The position numbers and the translations under genes are program-made. Below are positions 7,129 through 11,125 of a stretch of DNA of 11,125 bases, one piece after another. The notes below the pieces were generated by a model. That model was not told the origin of the DNA. It did not search any database and worked only from the letters and a program-made list of their open reading frames with translations. Position 1 is the first letter of the stretch. Each line of letters opens with the position of its first letter. This DNA comes from a bacterium UBP7_UBA7824 (GTDB taxonomy: Bacteria > UBP7 > UBA6624): positions 1 through 11,125 of the forward strand of contig DLTY01000033.1 in NCBI GenBank assembly GCA_002501535.1, written 5' to 3'.

Positions 7129-9936
7129 ATGATAAAAAAACTTATTTTCATTTCTTTAATAATTTCTCTATCTGTTTCTGCATGTAGTTCTGGAGGGTCA
7201 ACCCCAGATAGCAATGATGCGATCAACTCTAGTGATGGCAGTCAGGTTGTCATGTCTTTTGATCAAAATGCACAAAACGTACAAGGTACTTTGTCGGTAA
7301 CAGTTGAATATGATTCATCCGTAAGCATCCCTAATGGGACAACTCCTGTACTTAAAGTCGATCAACTTCCTTGGACTAATCTAGAAAATTGCTCTTCAAA
7401 CACAAACGTATGGTGTACTCCGAACAATGAATTAAATACCAACAACCTACCAAATGGAAACCATGAAATAGCTGTTGTTTTAACTTTTGATGATAGTTCA
7501 TCCATAATCGATCTCGAAGATATAACCGTAAATAATTTAACACCAACTGCTGACCTTCAGATAACATCACCAACAATAAATGAAGTTGTAAGAGGTAACG
7601 TTTCTATTCAGATCTCTTATCCACAAGAGCTTGGAAATGCAAATTCAATAACCTACCAGGTTGACAATACGCTTTTGCAAGCTTGTAATGGAAGTGCAGA
7701 TGTTTTTTGTATTTGGGACTCAACTGGATCCGAACCAGGAATACACATAATCAAAGTACAAGCAGTTTTCTCTAATCACACAGTGCTGTCAAGTGTTCCA
7801 GTTGTAATTGAATCATCATCAATGTCAGATGACCTTATACCACCAACAATAAATTGGATAAACCCTTCTTCTGCAAATGAACAAGTTTCTGGAACAATAT
7901 CTCTACAGGTTGAAGCAACCGATAACGTAGGTGTTAATTCAGTTACTTTCATGTCTCGAATACCAGGTGAAAATCCTATTTCACTAGGTGAAGGCGTGAA
8001 AGAGTTTGGTGACATTTGGACAATACAGGTAGACACCACACAAACACCAGATAATGTTTATGAGATGATTGCAATAGCGACTGATTTGTCAAACAATCCT
8101 AGAATGGAGCCACTGAATGTTATCGTTTCAAACTCAACTGGTTCAGGAACACCAAATATAGATCCGCCCTGTGTAAGGATAATCAATCCAGTACTTCAAG
8201 AATTCAGCTGGGGTGGAAACACTTTTTACACAGTTCCTGATGTATCAAATACAGTTTCTGTTCTTACAAAATCACCAGTTCCCTCAGTGCCTGATACGCT
8301 TTATGCAGACTGTGGTGAAAATGTAGAGATTGATAAAATTGAATACTACCTTGATGGTGTTCTACTTGGTCAAAGCTCTGCTGGCGCAGAAAGCTCTTGG
8401 GTTTTTTACTGGCCAACTACATTGCTGAATAATGGTTTATACAACCTAACAGCAGTAGCCTATGACACTGAAGGAAATCCTTCAGGCAGTCCAATCTGTG
8501 GTGGAACATTTGTAACCGCTGGTGATCCTGAAGATTATTTTGCATGCGTCAAAGTGAGAGTTGATAACGGTACAGGTGACTTTATTCCTCCTGATGTAAC
8601 AATACTTGGTAAACTTTCAGATGACGGTACAGCTGTAGAACCTTTGCAAGGAGCTCAAATTGCAGGAAATCCAACACTTGTTGCTCAAGCAACAGATAAT
8701 ATTGGAATACAGAAAGTTGAATTTATTGCAAACGGAGTTGTGATAGAAGGGTGTACTGATACCAACTTAAGCGATGGTCCGGATCTAGATGGAGATGGAT
8801 CTCCAGATCCTGGAATAGCAACCTGTCTATGGGATACAAGTTTTGAAAATGAAGGTGCAAAAGACTTAATCGCAAAAGCAACTGATACAAGTGGAAATAC
8901 AGATTTCTCAGATGTTATTTCTGTAATATTGGTTGATGCAGTTCCTCCAACTTTAACAATGCGAGAGTGTGTTCCTGCTGAAGGTTTGATAACTTGCTAC
9001 GCAGGTGAGTATCAATTCTTAAATCCAACATCTTTCTCCATAGGTTATCAGGCTGATGGTTTTGATAATAACGCACCTCCACAATTAACAACATGGCAGT
9101 GGCTAATGGGTGACGAAGCAAATCCTGCAGATGGTCCAACAAACCAAACAGGGACTCACACTTACACTACATTGGATCCAGCAGCACCAAATTTCTTGGT
9201 AGAGGTTGCAATCGTTAATGAGTCAGGGCTACAAGACAATGAACTTGATGACGGAAGTAAGTCATTCTTTGTTGTTTATGCTCCTAGAGAAATTTGGCCT
9301 TTATCTGTTCCTCAAGACAGTTTAGACTGTAAGTTAGATTGGCCTTCAGTATCTGATGACGCAACACCTGATTGTCCTGTTGGAAATTCTTTATTTGCAA
9401 CTGCTGGTGCACCGATTGTAGTAAGAAATATACATACAGCATTGCAGAGAACTATACCTGATGACAAGTTTAGAGGGCAGGTTATAGTTATGCAATTCTT
9501 TACAAAGGATGAAACAACTGCTGTTAATGACATGAATAACCATTTCTTGCCTTACTTTGAGTCATCAGGATTCCCTGCTTCAAGCGTTGAATTGATATCA
9601 ATTGGGTTAAATCAAGATCCTGTATCGGAAAATGACTCCTTTATAGGTGTTGATGATCTTGGCTCATGGCATAACGCAAATGGCTATAACTGGACATTTG
9701 TATGGGATGAAGGTAATCTTCTTTTTGAACAATACAATGGTTTCTTCGAGGGTGGTGAAGGATGGGCTGGAGGAATTGAGCCTAGATATCTGATAATGGA
9801 TAGAAACCACTTTGTAAGATTAGTTGAGCAAGGGTCTTTAGATGGAATTGCTGGAACTGGAGGATCTCTAGGTGAACTGCTTGAAACATTATGGCCATGC
9901 TTTGGAAATCCAAATTGTGTAACTAGGTTAGATTAA
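7129..9936 (+). CDS. Multi-Ig-domain surface lipoprotein with C-terminal thioredoxin-like domain
   Basis: 935 residues. The name is descriptive; I do not recognise a named gene. A lipoprotein signal peptide (IKKLIFISLIISLSVSAC) ends at the lipobox VSAC with C19, followed by a Ser/Gly-rich tether. About six beta-sandwich modules follow at roughly 40-134, 138-232, 235-335, 345-481, 485-604 and 605-723. They carry bacterial Ig-like phrases such as ATDNVGVNSV, ATDNIGIQKVEF and ATDTSGN. The fifth contains a DLDGDGSPD calcium-loop motif. From about 780 to the end the pattern is thioredoxin/redoxin-like: FRGQVIVMQFF strand, helix, VELISIGLNQD strand, then EPRYLIMDRNHFVRLVEQG with the expected cis-Pro position. 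Where CxxC should lie there is KDETTAV, so no thiol redox activity is expected. It should sit in the outer membrane or face the periplasm. It is probably monocistronic, with its own promoter and a hairpin after the stop. Role unknown; adhesion or scaffold functions are guesses. Confidence 0.85.
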   Translation: MIKKLIFISLIISLSVSACSSGGSTPDSNDAINSSDGSQVVMSFDQNAQNVQGTLSVTVEYDSSVSIPNGTTPVLKVDQLPWTNLENCSSNTNVWCTPNNELNTNNLPNGNHEIAVVLTFDDSSSIIDLEDITVNNLTPTADLQITSPTINEVVRGNVSIQISYPQELGNANSITYQVDNTLLQACNGSADVFCIWDSTGSEPGIHIIKVQAVFSNHTVLSSVPVVIESSSMSDDLIPPTINWINPSSANEQVSGTISLQVEATDNVGVNSVTFMSRIPGENPISLGEGVKEFGDIWTIQVDTTQTPDNVYEMIAIATDLSNNPRMEPLNVIVSNSTGSGTPNIDPPCVRIINPVLQEFSWGGNTFYTVPDVSNTVSVLTKSPVPSVPDTLYADCGENVEIDKIEYYLDGVLLGQSSAGAESSWVFYWPTTLLNNGLYNLTAVAYDTEGNPSGSPICGGTFVTAGDPEDYFACVKVRVDNGTGDFIPPDVTILGKLSDDGTAVEPLQGAQIAGNPTLVAQATDNIGIQKVEFIANGVVIEGCTDTNLSDGPDLDGDGSPDPGIATCLWDTSFENEGAKDLIAKATDTSGNTDFSDVISVILVDAVPPTLTMRECVPAEGLITCYAGEYQFLNPTSFSIGYQADGFDNNAPPQLTTWQWLMGDEANPADGPTNQTGTHTYTTLDPAAPNFLVEVAIVNESGLQDNELDDGSKSFFVVYAPREIWPLSVPQDSLDCKLDWPSVSDDATPDCPVGNSLFATAGAPIVVRNIHTALQRTIPDDKFRGQVIVMQFFTKDETTAVNDMNNHFLPYFESSGFPASSVELISIGLNQDPVSENDSFIGVDDLGSWHNANGYNWTFVWDEGNLLFEQYNGFFEGGEGWAGGIEPRYLIMDRNHFVRLVEQGSLDGIAGTGGSLGELLETLWPCFGNPNCVTRLD

Positions 9937-9952
9937 AAATAAACTTGATAGA

Positions 9953-9975
9953 CGGGCTGCTTTCAGTGTGGCCCG
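9953..9975 (+). terminator. GC-rich hairpin between convergent genes, possible terminator
   Basis: CGGGC (9953-9957) pairs with GCCCG (9971-9975). In the plus-strand RNA two G-U pairs and one C-G pair extend it to eight base pairs with a seven-base loop. In the minus-strand RNA those G-U pairs become mismatches, so it favours ending the lipoprotein message. The run after it (CTAATTCTCT) is only moderately U-rich, so this is not a textbook intrinsic terminator. On the minus strand a T-rich stretch follows only after about ten bases. Confidence 0.45.
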
Positions 9976-9983
9976 CTAATTCT

Positions 9984-11060
9984 CTATCGATTGATAAAAT
10001 CACTAATTAAACAGTGAAAGTGATGAACACCCTTTTCCATTTTTGGAGAAAATCTTCCATGTTCATAAAACCTTGAAAGAACACCTTTCTGAACGCTTTG
10101 GACAATCTCTTCATCCTCAAGTTCAACTTTCTCTAAACTTGCGCCAGCACCCAAGTCTAATTTTTCTTCCTTCCAAACATATGCTCTAAATTCAACTTTT
10201 GTCTTATTAACGGAAATTGGCTTGACGATATTCACCGACAAGCCCCAAGGGTAAAAATTCAACATAGTATTTGGGAATAACCAAAAATAATAAGCTGCTA
10301 TCTTCTTTCCGTAATCAACAGAATCTTTTGGAAGATCGAAACAATCATTTTCATCCTTTCCAACTCCAACCTGAAGACTTGAATATGGAAATAATTCAAT
10401 ATGGTAATCCTGATGTTTCAAAACTGCAGAAAGTCCCTTATGGACAAAAGGGCAATGAAAACATTCAAGATAGTTATCGCAATACAAAGCCCAATTTGCA
10501 TCTACTGTATATTCTTTAGATAAATCCTTCCTGTAAACAAAATCCTCTATTGGCATCCATCCCACCCTTTCCTCAACATCATTAATCAACTGTTCAAAAG
10601 GAAAAGAAGGGCCTAGAGAGGCAAAGATAAATTGTTTCCATTTTTTTGTCGAAACCCTAGAAAGATTATCTCTCTCTGAGGGAAAATCCTGCATGTTTTT
10701 CGTCTCAGGCATAGATAAAAATTTACCACATGAGTCAAATCTTCTTCCATGATATTTACAAAATATAGATTTTCCAATATTGCAAGGCTCTTCCATCAAT
10801 AAATTTCCCCGATGCGTACAAACATTTGAAAAACAATCGATATCATTATTTCTCACAAGAAAAAGAGGTTCTTTTATGAAATCATCCAAAAACCTGAAAG
10901 GGAAAGCATCCTTTTCAGATTTAATATTTGACTCATGGGTAATCAATTGCCAACTCTTTTCAAAGATATCTTTTTTCACTTTGCGCAAAAAATCTTCACA
11001 AGAATAGAAAGAACCTGGTAAGGTGGAGGCTTTTGTTATATCTTTATCAATCCTTTTCAT
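9984..11060 (-). CDS. Rieske [2Fe-2S] non-heme iron oxygenase, alpha-type subunit
   Basis: 358 residues. The family inserts oxygen into aromatic rings or into quaternary amines such as choline, betaine or carnitine, using electrons from a separate reductase. The Rieske cluster ligands are C81-T-H83 and C101-KY-H104. The catalytic domain has DNYLECFHCPFVH (195-207), giving iron ligands H202 and H207. The third, acidic ligand is probably among D316-E318 in ELEDEEIVQSVQKG. The bridging residue between the two centres is E199. Glu here, rather than Asp, recalls choline/carnitine-type monooxygenases. The ending GRFSPKMEKGVHHFH is typical of this single-component-alpha group. No reductase or ferredoxin gene is adjacent and the substrate cannot be read. 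The N-terminus (KDITKASTLPGSFY) matches family starts, so ATG 11060 fits. It has no Shine-Dalgarno and lies 12 bases after a tRNA, so it is probably cotranscribed with it. Confidence 0.88.
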   Translation of the reverse strand: MKRIDKDITKASTLPGSFYSCEDFLRKVKKDIFEKSWQLITHESNIKSEKDAFPFRFLDDFIKEPLFLVRNNDIDCFSNVCTHRGNLLMEEPCNIGKSIFCKYHGRRFDSCGKFLSMPETKNMQDFPSERDNLSRVSTKKWKQFIFASLGPSFPFEQLINDVEERVGWMPIEDFVYRKDLSKEYTVDANWALYCDNYLECFHCPFVHKGLSAVLKHQDYHIELFPYSSLQVGVGKDENDCFDLPKDSVDYGKKIAAYYFWLFPNTMLNFYPWGLSVNIVKPISVNKTKVEFRAYVWKEEKLDLGAGASLEKVELEDEEIVQSVQKGVLSRFYEHGRFSPKMEKGVHHFHCLISDFINR

Positions 11061-11072
11061 AAAGGTGAAGGC

Positions 11073-11125
11073 TGGTGGAGACTGCGGGATTCGAACCCGC
11101 CACCTCCTGCTTGCAAAGCAGGCGC
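11073..11125 (-). tRNA. tRNA-Ala (anticodon UGC), 3' part, cut by window edge
   Basis: Read on the minus strand, the window edge starts at the end of the D-arm (GCG). Then come anticodon stem CCTGC/GCAGG with loop TTTGCAA (anticodon TGC), variable loop AGGTG, T-arm GCGGG-TTCGAAT-CCCGC, the 3' acceptor strand AGTCTCC, discriminator A and an encoded CCA (11073-11075). All visible stems pair perfectly, and the anticodon arm is that of bacterial alanine tRNAs. The 5' acceptor strand lies outside the window. What follows is a protein gene, so this copy does not directly precede a 23S gene as tRNA-Ala does in many rRNA operons. Confidence 0.95.

Noticed and set aside
10271-11007. Two plus-strand frames of 75-82 codons opposite the Rieske gene
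   Set aside because: They are antisense to a well-conserved coding region, show no domain or low-complexity signature and have no binding site, so they are frame shadows.
11073-11125. tRNA-Ala as an integration site for a mobile element carrying the Rieske gene
   Set aside because: No integrase and no direct repeat of the tRNA 3' end is found in the window, and base composition does not shift at the junction.

Overview
The window looks like chromosomal DNA from an AT-rich Gram-negative bacterium. It carries an outer-membrane LPS assembly protein (LptD) with two LptF/LptG permeases, a lipoprotein signal, a thymidylate kinase/DNA polymerase III delta' pair, and a tRNA-Ala with an encoded CCA end. 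The order lptF-lptG-lptD is the one usual in Alphaproteobacteria, but the gene after lptD is not the surA/pdxA/ksgA set common there, so I leave the lineage open (proteobacterial-like, probably free-living or marine). I see no transposase, integrase, CRISPR array or toxin-antitoxin pair.

Layout. Positions 1-1071 (+): the 3' end of tmk overlaps holB by four bases. Positions 1068-6951 (-): one tightly packed operon read right to left, pyrD-like > pyrF > lptF > lptG > lptD. Its gaps are 20 and 23 bases, followed by overlaps of 8 and 4 bases. lptD ends tail-to-tail with holB and overlaps it by four bases. Positions 6952-7128: a divergent intergenic region with a clear TATAAT box and ribosome binding site reading rightward. 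Positions 7129-9936 (+): a 935-residue secreted lipoprotein made of about six Ig-like modules and a C-terminal thioredoxin-like domain with no CxxC. Positions 9937-9983: a short convergent gap with a GC-rich hairpin. Positions 9984-11060 (-): a Rieske-type mononuclear iron oxygenase. Positions 11073-11125 (-): the 3' part of tRNA-Ala(UGC), ending only 12 bases before the oxygenase start codon.

How the genes fit together. The minus-strand operon couples two pyrimidine-synthesis steps (dihydroorotate oxidation, OMP decarboxylation) to the inner- and outer-membrane parts of the LPS export bridge. tmk/holB serve dTMP supply and replication. The lipoprotein and the Rieske oxygenase are accessory genes without an obvious partner here. 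The points most worth a second look are the compact DHODH-like protein lacking a usual active-site lysine, the redox-dead thioredoxin-fold lipoprotein, and the tRNA/oxygenase junction without a Shine-Dalgarno sequence.
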